DNA of 64,000 bases from Pseudomonas sp. KU26590 (GTDB taxonomy: Bacteria > Pseudomonadota > Gammaproteobacteria > Pseudomonadales > Pseudomonadaceae): positions 3,625,501 through 3,689,500 of the forward strand of contig NZ_CP110644.1 in assembly GCF_026153515.1 (NCBI RefSeq). Direction: 5' to 3'. The number at the start of each line of letters is the position of its first letter. The first letter of the stretch is position 1. Shown in pieces: positions 17,138 through 24,976 of the stretch. The position numbers were made by a program, and so were the translations under genes. Below the pieces are notes generated by a model that ran no database searches, had not been told where the DNA came from, and worked only from the letters and a program-made list of their open reading frames with translations.

Positions 17138-18205
17138 ATGTTTCTGCCAGCAGCCGATAATAGTGCTTTATCGCTTTTCAGACGGGTAAGCGGCCATCAA
17201 AGCCAGCAAAGCGCCCGTGTCACGCCGAGTGAGGAATGTATGGAAAAGGCAGATCGTTACCTGTCAGCAGGCACCCGCGCCAACACCCGCCGGAGCTACC
17301 GGGCCGCGATCGAGCATTTCGAAGTGGTCTGGGGCGGTTACCTGCCGACGACAGGCGACGACATCGTGTGCTACCTCGCCGAATACGCCGATAAGCACGC
17401 CATCAGTACGCTGAAGCAGCGTCTGGCGGCGCTGGCCCAGTGGCACGTCACCCAAGGCTTTCCGGACCCGACCAAAACGCCCACTGTGCGGCAGCTGCTC
17501 AAGGGCATTCGCGTCGTCCACCCGGCGCAGACCAAACAGGCAGCGCCGTTGCTGCTTCGGCATCTCGAACAAGCGGTCGCGTGGCTGGAGAATGAGGCCA
17601 ACGCCGCCTGGCAGCGCGGCGACCACAAGGCATTGATGCGTCACCGACGCTCCATCGCCCTGGTGCTGATCGGCTTCTGGCGAGGGTTTCGCGGCGATGA
17701 ACTGGCCAGGCTGGACATCGGCAACACCCAGGCCCAAGCCGGCGAAGGCATCAGTTTCTACCTGCCGTACACCAAGGGCGACCGTCAGCATGAGGGCACT
17801 ACGTTCCGCACCCCGGCGCTGAAGACACTTTGTCCGGTCAATGCGTATATCAACTGGATCACCGTGGCCGGCCTGACCCAAGGGCCGGTGTTCAGGCGGA
17901 TCGACCGCTGGGGCAACCTGTCGATGGAAGCCATCAACTCCCACAGCCTGGTGCCGATGTTGCGGCGCATCTTTAAAGACGCCGGGTTGCCTGATGACCT
18001 ATACAGCAGTCACTCAATGCGCCGGGGATTTGCAACTTGGGCGTCCGGCAACGGCTGGGATATTAAAAGCCTGATGAACTACGTCGGCTGGAAAGACATT
18101 AAATCGGCGCTGCGTTATGTAGATCCGACCACCTCGTTTGGCGGCCTGGCATTGAAACCTGCGTTGAACCCGGCCTTGCAGCGTGCAGCGCTGGCCGACG
18201 CGTGA
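17138..18205 (+). CDS. Tyrosine recombinase / site-specific integrase
   Basis: The protein (355 residues from this ATG) has an N-terminal SAM-like core-binding domain (TRANTRRSYRAAIEHFEVVWGG onward) and a C-terminal catalytic domain. All catalytic residues are visible: Arg in GFRGDEL, Lys in YTKGD, His and Arg in HSMRRGF, Trp in VGWKD and the nucleophile Tyr in ALRYVDP. It should therefore be active. The ATG at 17138 (or GTG 17132) keeps a protein-like N-terminus. An ATG at 17240 has a better GAGG ribosome site and is a real alternative. No attachment repeats or phage genes flank it, so it is not an obvious prophage integrase. It is divergent from the KfrA-like gene. Confidence 0.85.
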   Translation: MFLPAADNSALSLFRRVSGHQSQQSARVTPSEECMEKADRYLSAGTRANTRRSYRAAIEHFEVVWGGYLPTTGDDIVCYLAEYADKHAISTLKQRLAALAQWHVTQGFPDPTKTPTVRQLLKGIRVVHPAQTKQAAPLLLRHLEQAVAWLENEANAAWQRGDHKALMRHRRSIALVLIGFWRGFRGDELARLDIGNTQAQAGEGISFYLPYTKGDRQHEGTTFRTPALKTLCPVNAYINWITVAGLTQGPVFRRIDRWGNLSMEAINSHSLVPMLRRIFKDAGLPDDLYSSHSMRRGFATWASGNGWDIKSLMNYVGWKDIKSALRYVDPTTSFGGLALKPALNPALQRAALADA

Positions 18206-18421
18206 TCGGTGTGCATGTTTTAAAGCGGCCTGCGACGCGTAAACTGACAGCCGCGCAGTCACATCAGCAAAGAAGACAGAAAAGTTTGCGGTTAGTACTG
18301 GCATCCCTGCACCCACTCGCACTACAGTGTCCACGGTTACACCAGTAATCACCGTGCGCTCCAATGTTCGCCAGTGCTAACGCCGCACGTCAGTATCAAC
18401 AAACCGAAACATGGAGTTCCA

Positions 18422-18790
18422 ATGTCTAAACTTGCTGAATACCGCCAGCTCGAACGTCACCTTGCCGATCAGCTCGCTGCCCTCGAGGCCATGAAAGGCG
18501 ATAAAGGCCTGGAACAGGAAATCGAATTCGAAGGCAAATTGCGTACGCTGCTCGGCGAATACAATAAGAGCCTGAAAGATATTATTTCGATTCTTGATCA
18601 CCCTACTGGATCCAAACAGGGCAAGAACACCAGCGCACCCGAGAAGACCACTCGCAAAGCCCGCGCCGTTAAAGTCTACAAAAACCCGCACAGCGGTGAA
18701 GTCGTGGAAACCAAAGGCGGCAATCACAAAACCTTGAAAGAATGGAAAGCCGAACACGGTTCCGACACCGTCGAATCCTGGGTTTCCTGA
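18422..18790 (+). CDS. MvaT/MvaU-family H-NS-like silencer
   Basis: The 122-residue protein matches MvaT in length and layout. The N-terminal half is a coiled-coil oligomerisation helix (MSKLAEYRQLERHLADQLAAL, with LEQEIEFEGKLRTLLGEY). A polar linker follows. The C-terminal domain, with RAVKVYKNPHSGEVVETKGGNHKTLKEWKAEHG, inserts into the minor groove of AT-rich DNA. It silences AT-rich or foreign genes and works in heteromers with paralogues. The ATG at 18422 has GGAG upstream. A gap of 216 bp separates it from the recombinase, so it probably has its own promoter. Pseudomonads carry several paralogues; which one this is cannot be told here. Confidence 0.9.
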   Translation: MSKLAEYRQLERHLADQLAALEAMKGDKGLEQEIEFEGKLRTLLGEYNKSLKDIISILDHPTGSKQGKNTSAPEKTTRKARAVKVYKNPHSGEVVETKGGNHKTLKEWKAEHGSDTVESWVS

Positions 18791-18799
18791 TCGGCGTGT

Positions 18800-18833
18800 C
18801 AACGGGGACGGGTCATTGACCATCGCCCCGTTG
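18800..18833 (+). terminator. Hairpin after the MvaT-type gene
   Basis: CAACGGGG at 18800-18807 pairs with CCCCGTTG at 18826-18833 across an 18-base loop, 10 bp after the stop codon. No T run follows, so termination is uncertain. Confidence 0.4.
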
Positions 18834-19003
18834 CCGCTCTCCCGATGCACGCGCCCGCGGCGCTGCATCGGTGACTTCATCATTCTCACCTCGTTGCCTT
18901 GCAACTCTGCGTCGCGCAATTTGATCAGTTAACACTACCGCCGTCACACTTCAGCCCGGCATTGCCAAGGGCTTCGGTTGTACTTGTCTGTCGGAGTCAT
19001 CCC

Positions 19004-19940
19004 GTGAAGAACATAGTTGCCGGCGTGCTGAATGTTTCATATCGCGACATGGGCCCGGACGAGGGCCCCTTCGTCGTACTGCTCCACGGATTTCCCTATG
19101 ACATCCACGCCTATGACGACGTGTCAGCGCAGCTTGTCGGGGCTGGCTGCCGCTGCATCGTCCCTTACCTGAGGGGATACGGCCCTACCCGTTTTCTCGA
19201 TTCGGCCACGCCTCGCTCGGGCGACCAGGCGGCACTGGGCGCCGACCTGCTGGCACTCCTGGATGCATTGAATATCCCCGAAGCCATTCTCGCCGGCTAC
19301 GACTGGGGCGGACGCGCCGCGTGTGTGGTGGCTGCGCTATGGCCGGAACGTGTGACGGGACTGGTCAGCTGCGACCCCGGCTATAACATTCAGGACATCG
19401 CGGCTGCAAACACACCGGCTCCACCCGAAACGGAGCGACGCCTGTGGTACCAGTATTACCTTCACGGTGAGCGCGGACGCGCCGGCCTTGCGGCCAATCG
19501 AGGTGAGTTTTGCCGTTTGCTGTGGAAGCTCTGGTCGCCGACGTGGTCGTTCGCCGAATCCACATTCGCTGATACGGCGCAGGCGTTCGACAATCCGGAC
19601 TTCGTCCAGGTTGTGACGCATTCTTACCGCCATCGCTACGGGCTGGTGGCGGGCGATCCCGACTATGTCTTTATTCAGGCTCGCGCAACAGCCACTGATC
19701 AAAGTGCCGACGGTGATTCTGGCGGGAGCAGACGATGGCGTCTCATCAAAACGCGATGGCAGTGCGGCGGTGAGCGGCTTTGCCGGGCAAGTAAGGCGGC
19801 AAGTGATAGAGGGGGTGGGCCACAATGTGCCGCAAGAAGCACCGGTGGAATTTGCCGATGCCATAATAAGCCTGCTGAACAATCACTCAGTACAAGTAAC
19901 CGGAGCCGCTGATGATTCAGCTCTGCTCGGCATTGCTTAG
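19004..19940 (+). pseudogene. Alpha/beta hydrolase (epoxide hydrolase/dehalogenase type), frameshifted
   Basis: From a GTG at 19004 (GGAG seven bases upstream), the first frame gives FVVLLHGFPYDIHAYDDV with the oxyanion HGFP. It continues to the nucleophile elbow AGYDWGGRAA, with Asp as in epoxide hydrolases and haloacid/fluoroacetate dehalogenases, and runs to about GDPDYVF. The rest of the fold, LAQQPLIKVPTVILAGADDG and the catalytic His in EGVGHNVPQEAP, lies in the next frame, which ends at 19940. The switch is near 19665-19685. A one-base difference would rejoin them into about 310 residues. Either the gene is dead or the sequence has an error. Its 3' end overlaps a convergent small gene by 24 bp. 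Confidence 0.8.
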
Positions 19941-20090
19941 CTCAACGGCCGACTGGGCCGCTGCCACTTCATCTTCGAAATAAAATACGGCGCCCTCATC
20001 ATTCTTGACCCGGAAGACGGCGGTTGCCCCCGACTGCCGATGTTCGAGGGGTATGTCTTCACCTTCAAGCCTGACGACGGTCACAGCCAT
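19917..20090 (-). CDS. Small conserved-looking protein, 57 residues
   Basis: The frame starts at ATG 20090 with AGGAG eight bases upstream. It encodes MAVTVVRLEGEDIPLEHRQSG, then ATAVFRVKNDEGAVFYFEDE and an acidic helical tail. It is soluble, acidic and likely all-beta with a C-terminal helix. No family was recognised. It overlaps the end of the broken hydrolase gene convergently. It lies near the KaiC-like and receiver genes on the same strand, but a gap of over 100 bp and another orphan gene lie between. Confidence 0.6.
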   Translation of the reverse strand: MAVTVVRLEGEDIPLEHRQSGATAVFRVKNDEGAVFYFEDEVAAAQSAVELSNAEQS

Positions 20091-20202
20091 TGTAATTCTC
20101 CTGCGGATAACACTGACAGCCAGTGGAGCCACTCACGCTGGAGCCCGTTCATCTCTATTATCAGCTTCAACATTCAAAGGTACGGTTCATCACGCACGAC
20201 AC

Positions 20203-20544
20203 TCAGTGTATGAACCGGGGTTGCGTGCGGGTGCGTGGGGAGCTGAAGAGTTGCGCACTTTGGAACGTGACAGGCAGCGGGCGGTACTCAAGATCGATCA
20301 GGCGAACCCCATTGATGTGAGGCTGCGCGCAAGGCATTGCGCCGAAGGCAGTGGCCAGCACAATCTGGGCGGGATCAAACAACACGATGGTTTCCGCACT
20401 GACGGCGTCCATATAAAGCGAATAAGGACAAGGGGCGTCGGGACACACATGATGACGAAGTTCGTTCAATACCCGTAAGCGGCTGTAGACGACGGTGCCT
20501 TCACCCAACGATTTGCTGTACCAGGTATTCATTGCACTGCCCAT
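20203..20544 (-). CDS. Hypothetical protein
   Basis: From an ATG at 20544 the frame gives about 113 residues (MGSAMNTWYSKSLGEGTVVYSRLRVLNELRHHVC). The open frame continues upstream to a TTG at 20598, and an ATG at 20532 is also possible, so the start is uncertain. The protein is soluble, with a mixed helix/strand pattern and CPDAPCPYSLYM in the middle. No domain was recognised. It lies downstream of the receiver gene on the same strand, 99 bp away, and could be cotranscribed with the KaiC-like gene. Confidence 0.5.
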   Translation of the reverse strand: MGSAMNTWYSKSLGEGTVVYSRLRVLNELRHHVCPDAPCPYSLYMDAVSAETIVLFDPAQIVLATAFGAMPCAQPHINGVRLIDLEYRPLPVTFQSAQLFSSPRTRTQPRFIH

Positions 20545-20642
20545 CTCGTAAGCGTTATCAGTATCGACCCTGTGCCGAATCGATTCGTTCAACGACAATA
20601 AAGATCAGGCAAGGATAAATTACCGGCGGGGTTACAGGCGTG

Positions 20643-21008
20643 CTACCGGCGGGCTTGAAACAGCGCGTGAATTTTGCCGATGACCTGGTCGATATCAAAC
20701 GGCTTCTCGATCACCTCATCGAACAGGTCCGGCCGCTCGGCCCCCAGGTAGGCCTGGGCGCCACTCATGAGCATGATCGGCGTCGACATGTACACGTCGC
20801 GTGACTTGATCGCCTCGGCGAGTTCCAGGCCGGTCATGCCGGGCATCATGAAGTCGGTGATGATCAGGTCGGGGCGCTCGCGGTCGAGGATGTCCAGCGC
20901 CTTGCTTCCGCTCCCGGCGACGACCGTCTGAAAGCCCTCATCCTCCAGCGCAAAGCTGAGGATATCGGCAATCAGGTATTCATCATCGATGATCAGAATG
21001 GTCGGCAT
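20643..21008 (-). CDS. Single-domain response regulator (receiver only)
   Basis: The 121-residue protein is a complete receiver domain with no output domain. It has acidic pocket residues D8 and D9 (ILIIDDEYL), phospho-acceptor D52 (IITDFMMPG), the switch Ser82 (LMSGA) and Lys102 (EKPFD). The ATG at 21008 starts exactly at the first strand; a GTG at 21083 would add 25 unrelated residues but sits closer to the gene before it. It follows the KaiC-like gene with 92 bp between. A KaiC-like ATPase beside a lone receiver suggests a phosphorelay or stress output, but no histidine kinase is present in the window. Confidence 0.88.
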   Translation of the reverse strand: MPTILIIDDEYLIADILSFALEDEGFQTVVAGSGSKALDILDRERPDLIITDFMMPGMTGLELAEAIKSRDVYMSTPIMLMSGAQAYLGAERPDLFDEVIEKPFDIDQVIGKIHALFQARR

Positions 21009-21100
21009 CAGAGGGGCACTGCCCACGGTGGTGCAAGGGCCAGGCGCCTGATCAGGCAACTCACTGATTCTGAACACCCCCACGTTGCGAATCGCATATC

Positions 21101-22489
21101 TCAGACCTTCTTCATGGTGATTCCAGCATTGCTCATCACGACTTCAAGTGGCGAGGGATCATAGGCGTTGTCTCTGATCTTCAGAATCGAAACCTGCCGT
21201 TGAAGTTCAGTCCGATGCTGTACGAACTGGACGAGCAGCAGGTTATCCACCACGCCGGAGACATCCGGTGCCGGGAAGCTCGATTGATCGTCGAACAACC
21301 GATGTGCTTCCCAGGAAGCCATGACCGTGACGCCGCGGGCTCGAAGTTCGCCGAGCAAGGTGTCGAGGACGTCGAGTACCCGACTCTGATCGGCGGCCGC
21401 GCGGCTCAGGGCGTTGAGGCTGTCGATGAATACACGCTTGATCTGCAGCCGCTCTACCCTGTCGAGCAAGTCGTAGCAGACGCGGTCAATCAGACCCGCC
21501 GAGGCCGGTGTCCAGACAATGTGCAGCGCACCCGACGCTTCCAGTCCCGCGAAGTCCTTTCCGAGGGAACGCGCTTTGCTCATCGCCCGTTGCGGCGATT
21601 CATGAAAGCCGAAGTACAGGCCGGGCTCCTGCGCGGAACAGCCGCTCAGAAACTGTATGCCCAGGGACGTCTTCCCCGCGCCTGAAGGGCCCATGATCAG
21701 CGTCACCGAGGACCGGACCAGACCGCCACCGATGTGCGCGTCCAGCCCGTCGATGCCGCTGCTCAGGATGGCGTAGGGGTGTTCGGGCATGGCCCCGGTG
21801 CGGGTCAGCAGGCATTCCAGACGCGGGTAAATGGAAATGCCCTGCTCGTTGATCTCGAACTCATGGGCGCCGGGGATCGCGCCGCTGCCCCGGGTCTTGC
21901 GCATCTTGATCCGGCGCACCGTGCGCGAGCCAATCATGTCTTCGCCCATCTCGATCACGCCGTCGACCATGGTGTGCTCGGGACTGCCATCGTCCAGTTG
22001 CGAGCTGGTGAGGAACAACACCGTGCAGCCGGCGAATGCGGCATGACCCTGCAGCTCGGAAATGAACTGCTTGGTGTCCAGCGGCGTTTCTGCCATGGAG
22101 CGCGCGTTGAGCAGCCCGTCCAGTATCAGCAGGCTGGCGTGCTGGCGGCCGATCTCGCGGCGCAGCAACTTGACGACTTCGTCCAGCCCGTCGTTCTCCA
22201 GGGTGTCGAATGCACTGACAAATTGAATGCTCTGGCCCACAGCACCGCGATCGAAAAAGCTCAGGGTCGAGAGAAAATGAAACAGCCGGTCGTGGGGCTC
22301 GGCGAGCAGTGTTGCAAAGAGCACGCGGCCGTTTTGCCGGACGTGGTTGAACCCCAACTGGTTGGCGAGGATCGTCTTGCCCGACCCCGGCCGTCCTTGA
22401 ATGATGTATGACGCGCCCGCAACAAGGCCTCCTTTGAGCACGGCGTCGAAGCCCTTGATCCCGCTTTCAAGGCGTTTTAGCTGATTCAA
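21101..22489 (-). CDS. KaiC-like double RecA-type ATPase
   Basis: The 462-residue protein holds two KaiC domains. The first has Walker A QGRPGSGKTIL at residues 31-41 and Walker B LLILDGLLN near 120. The second has Walker A MGPSGAGKTSL at 266-276 and Walker B KRVFIDSLNAL near 344. It matches the non-cyanobacterial KaiC group found in pseudomonads, where no circadian clock is known and a role in stress tolerance is suspected. The start appears to be a TTG at 22489 with GGGAG just upstream. A receiver protein follows. The clock KaiA and KaiB partners are not in the window. Confidence 0.88.
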   Translation of the reverse strand: MNQLKRLESGIKGFDAVLKGGLVAGASYIIQGRPGSGKTILANQLGFNHVRQNGRVLFATLLAEPHDRLFHFLSTLSFFDRGAVGQSIQFVSAFDTLENDGLDEVVKLLRREIGRQHASLLILDGLLNARSMAETPLDTKQFISELQGHAAFAGCTVLFLTSSQLDDGSPEHTMVDGVIEMGEDMIGSRTVRRIKMRKTRGSGAIPGAHEFEINEQGISIYPRLECLLTRTGAMPEHPYAILSSGIDGLDAHIGGGLVRSSVTLIMGPSGAGKTSLGIQFLSGCSAQEPGLYFGFHESPQRAMSKARSLGKDFAGLEASGALHIVWTPASAGLIDRVCYDLLDRVERLQIKRVFIDSLNALSRAAADQSRVLDVLDTLLGELRARGVTVMASWEAHRLFDDQSSFPAPDVSGVVDNLLLVQFVQHRTELQRQVSILKIRDNAYDPSPLEVVMSNAGITMKKV

Positions 22490-22656
22490 ATCCGCTCCCT
22501 CTCCTGATGTGCATCAGGCCTGAAAATACGCATTGCTCACGCGCGAAGGCCGATACATTGGCGGGTAATGGCGGATCAGTCCAGCCTGTCGCAATGTTGC
22601 GTATAACGGGCCTTGTGGTTGCTGTACAGGGATCCAATTCTGCACGTTCAGCAGAG

Positions 22657-22684
22657 ACAAAAAAGCCCGCTTTCGCGGGCAAAA
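22657..22684 (-). terminator. Rho-independent terminator after the catalase-linked small gene
   Basis: On the minus strand GCCCGC-GAAA-GCGGGC (22665-22680) is followed by a run of T residues (22658-22664). It lies about 80 bp downstream of the 68-residue gene and closes the catalase transcript. Confidence 0.85.
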
Positions 22685-22760
22685 TCGATGGGGTAGCAGC
22701 GGGATGAAACGGGTTAGCCAGCGCACGCTTTCATGGGATCGTCCACAGAAGCTTCGCGCC

Positions 22761-22967
22761 TTAATGGAGGCTTTCAACCCCTCGTACGGACTTTGGCAGC
22801 AGTCCGGCTTTGAATTGCTGAACAAACAGAGCCGTTCTGAATCCGCGCCCCAGCGTTGCGGCTTCTGCTTCGAAGCGGGTCAAACATGAAGTGAAGTCCG
22901 GCTGAGCGGTGTCGTTAAACAACTCCCCGGCTTCATTGAGCGTCGAATCTTCTAATAACTTATTCAT
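22761..22967 (-). CDS. 68-residue protein downstream of Mn-catalase
   Basis: The frame starts at ATG 22967 with GGAG eight bases upstream. It encodes MNKLLEDSTLNEAGELFND, then a helical segment (FTSCLTRFEAEAATLGRGFRTALFVQQFKAGLLPKS). It is probably an all-helical small protein; no family was recognised. It sits 79 bp after the manganese catalase on the same strand, with a hairpin in the gap and a good terminator afterwards, so it is likely cotranscribed. A link to peroxide or desiccation stress is inferred from that position only. Confidence 0.65.
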   Translation of the reverse strand: MNKLLEDSTLNEAGELFNDTAQPDFTSCLTRFEAEAATLGRGFRTALFVQQFKAGLLPKSVRGVESLH

Positions 22968-23007
22968 CAGAAATCTCCATGTTGTACGTGGGTCTTAATC
23001 ACATCGT

Positions 23008-23036
23008 CGGGAGGGCCGGCTACGTACCGACCCTCC
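23008..23036 (-). other. Intercistronic hairpin between Mn-catalase and its small partner
   Basis: GGGAGGGCCGG (23008-23018) pairs with CCGACCCTCCC (23026-23036) over 11 bases with one wobble or mismatch. There is no T run, so it more likely sets relative expression or RNA stability than ends transcription. Confidence 0.5.
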
Positions 23037-23046
23037 CCTTATAGTT

Positions 23047-23931
23047 CTACTCAGCTTTACCCTGAGCCAGACCCGAGCCGAGGTCGGCGCCGGTCATCGG
23101 ATCGGCGTCTAGATCAGACTTCAGACGTTCTTTCATCATGGTCAGGGTGACCGAGTCGTCCTCGCTCAATGTGACCGAAGCGGTACCGTCACCACCATCC
23201 ACCGCCGGCTTTGGATTTTCCACGTACTCGAAATCAGCGTCGTTATTCCACGGCCCACGTACGTTCGGCTCGCCGTTGGACATGCTGAAGTAAGTCCGGG
23301 AGAACTCTGGCATGCCTGGCAACTTGCCTTGGGGGAAGTTCGGCTGAATCGAGTGCAGCGCTTTCTCGAAGGAAATCTGATGGGCGATTTCGCGGGTCAT
23401 CAGGAAGCCCAGCGCGTCTTTGATGCCTGGATCGGTGGTCACGTTCATCAAGCGCTCGTAAACGATCTTCGCCCGTGCTTCGGCGGCGATGTTAGAACGG
23501 AAGTCTGCCGTCGGTTCACCAATGGTGTCGATGTAGGCCGCCGTCCATGGCACGCCAGCGGAGTTGACCAGCGGAGCACCACCGCCGTAAAGGAGGCTGG
23601 TGATGTGAGAATCATTCCCGGCACCGTTGATGTCTCGATACAGCTCGCCTTCCGCTTGCACGCCTTCGGCCAGTTTGCCTTTGGCGCCTTTGTTGAGCAT
23701 GACGATGATCGAGCCGATGATTTCAAGGTGGCTCAGTTCCTCGGTGGCGATGTCCAGCAACAGATCCTTGCGACCTGGATCTTCTTCCGCCAACGCTTGA
23801 GTGAAGTAACGAGTGGCCGCGGCCAGCTCGCCCTGGGCGCCACCGAACTGCTCCAGAAGCAGATTGGCCAGGCCCGGATTAGGCTCGGCGACGCGAACCG
23901 TGTATTGAAGACGTTTATTGTGCAGGAACAT
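23047..23931 (-). CDS. Manganese (non-haem) catalase
   Basis: The 294-residue protein matches manganese catalases in length and core. The dimanganese ligands are visible: Glu35 (GAQGELAAATRYF), Glu65 and His68 in the ExxH motif (ATEELSHLE), Glu near 149 (AEARAKIVYERL) and His near 182 (REIAHQISFEKAL). It converts hydrogen peroxide to water and oxygen in the cytosol. The acidic C-terminal tail (about 50 residues) is typical of the pseudomonad and Salmonella KatN type, which is stationary-phase controlled. The start at 23931 has GGGAG upstream. A 68-residue protein follows on the same strand. Confidence 0.92.
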   Translation of the reverse strand: MFLHNKRLQYTVRVAEPNPGLANLLLEQFGGAQGELAAATRYFTQALAEEDPGRKDLLLDIATEELSHLEIIGSIIVMLNKGAKGKLAEGVQAEGELYRDINGAGNDSHITSLLYGGGAPLVNSAGVPWTAAYIDTIGEPTADFRSNIAAEARAKIVYERLMNVTTDPGIKDALGFLMTREIAHQISFEKALHSIQPNFPQGKLPGMPEFSRTYFSMSNGEPNVRGPWNNDADFEYVENPKPAVDGGDGTASVTLSEDDSVTLTMMKERLKSDLDADPMTGADLGSGLAQGKAE

Positions 23932-24286
23932 AGTGTTACTCCCTTCTCAGGCTAATTTGATATCAGGATGTTTAACGACACGTTCAGCTTTCTATTGCGG
24001 CGATCTGTCAACTAAGCAGAACGCACAGAGATAAAGAGAGATGCCTCCAGCTCGAATTCATGAAAGCGAAATAGGACCCGACAAGTGGTTTGGCGCTGAA
24101 AGTTTAATAACGGCTGATTGGTTCCCGACAACCGGTCTATTACTTCACTTACACCCCTACGGATTATGTTTCGCGTCCGTAGTGGATCTGAATGAAGGAT
24201 TCTCGCGACAAGAATCGACGGCATTGCACCGTCGGTTACTCCTGGGATTTTTAGCGAGGCCGTTGACGGGCCGCGCAAGCCGATCA
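23932..24286. other. Intergenic region between PAAR gene and Mn-catalase
   Basis: About 355 bp without a convincing gene. It must hold the catalase promoter; a TTGACA sits about 75 bp upstream of its start on the minus strand, but no good -10 was seen. CGACGG and CCGTCG at 24217-24236 form a 6-bp hairpin downstream of the PAAR gene with no T run. Base composition is more AT-rich than the catalase gene. Confidence 0.5.
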
Positions 24287-24550
24287 TCAGCAGATGACGG
24301 CGGCTTTCGCTCCACTGGCGATCAGGGCCGCGCCACAGGCGGTCTTCATGCCGTTCAGTGCAACCGGGATTCCGTCCACGGTGTAAGTGCTGCTGCCTTC
24401 GGCGATGGGAAAAATACCTTTGCATAAAGGGCAACTGACGTTGTGCCCTACGCCGGCGATAGGCTTGCCGTTGAGGTCGGTGTGCGGGAATGCCTGAAGC
24501 ACGACGCCGCCGTGGGTGGTGAGGTCGCCTAGGCGGATGATGTCTTTCAT
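24287..24550 (-). CDS. PAAR-domain protein, T6SS spike tip
   Basis: The 87-residue protein is a single PAAR domain: IIRLGDLTTHGGVVLQAFP, then GVGHNVSCPLCKG and the terminal GMKTACGAALIASGAKAAVI. The zinc ligands H13, H36, C40 and C72 can be placed by the usual spacing. PAAR proteins cap the VgrG trimer and sharpen the T6SS needle, often carrying or linking effectors. It is the last gene of the minus-strand island with a lipase effector and lipoproteins. Since the island's VgrG is collapsed, this tip would need another VgrG elsewhere in the genome. Confidence 0.9.
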   Translation of the reverse strand: MKDIIRLGDLTTHGGVVLQAFPHTDLNGKPIAGVGHNVSCPLCKGIFPIAEGSSTYTVDGIPVALNGMKTACGAALIASGAKAAVIC

Positions 24551-24630
24551 AATTGTGAAGACTCTCGGTTAGTTGGATTGAGTACTTATCTGTCTACGGT
24601 GATTTGTTATAAGCAGTTCGGCACCGCTAA

Positions 24631-24939
24631 CTATTTCGAAGTACCCCTGACTGTAGGAGCCAGCTTGCTTCGGCCAGGCCTTCCGTGCTTTAAACGAACG
24701 AGCTCTACCTCGTGCCCGCTGTGACCATCTAGCTGTTCAGGCCGCCCACCTGCATCACGAAGAACGGTTTTACAGAGCATTGGCTTAGGTTCTAGCTCCT
24801 CCGGCACTTTAATAGTAACCGTGACTTTCTCGCCATCTGACAGTGGAGACATGCTGTGGTCCTTTGCGCATCCGGTGAGCGAGATTGATAGCGCAGCCCA
24901 AAGCAGCAAGCCTCTTAAGTAGGACTGTGAATTATTCAT
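24631..24939 (-). pseudogene. Truncated second copy of the lipase-linked lipoprotein
   Basis: The first 50 residues align well with the intact lipoprotein upstream: a signal peptide ending in LTGC, then KDHSMSPLSDGEKVTVTIKVPEELEP against QDYSMAPPRDGEKVTISLKVPKELEP. About 13 residues are then missing. Similarity resumes as DAGGRPEQLDGHSGHEVELVR and stops where a REP-like sequence (TGTAGGAGCCAGCTTGCTT, 24652-24670) enters. Only about 100 of 264 residues remain. It is best read as a decayed duplicate immunity gene, although the short lipoprotein could still be made. Confidence 0.72.
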
Positions 24940-24976
24940 TTAGTAAGCTCGGGAAGCTCTCGGCTAATGAGCGACT

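Noticed and set aside
17138..18205. Prophage or genomic-island integrase with attachment sites
   Set aside because: No phage genes, tRNA or flanking direct repeats were seen on either side.
24217..24236. Terminator after the PAAR gene
   Set aside because: The stem is only 6 bp and no T run follows, so it was not listed as a terminator.
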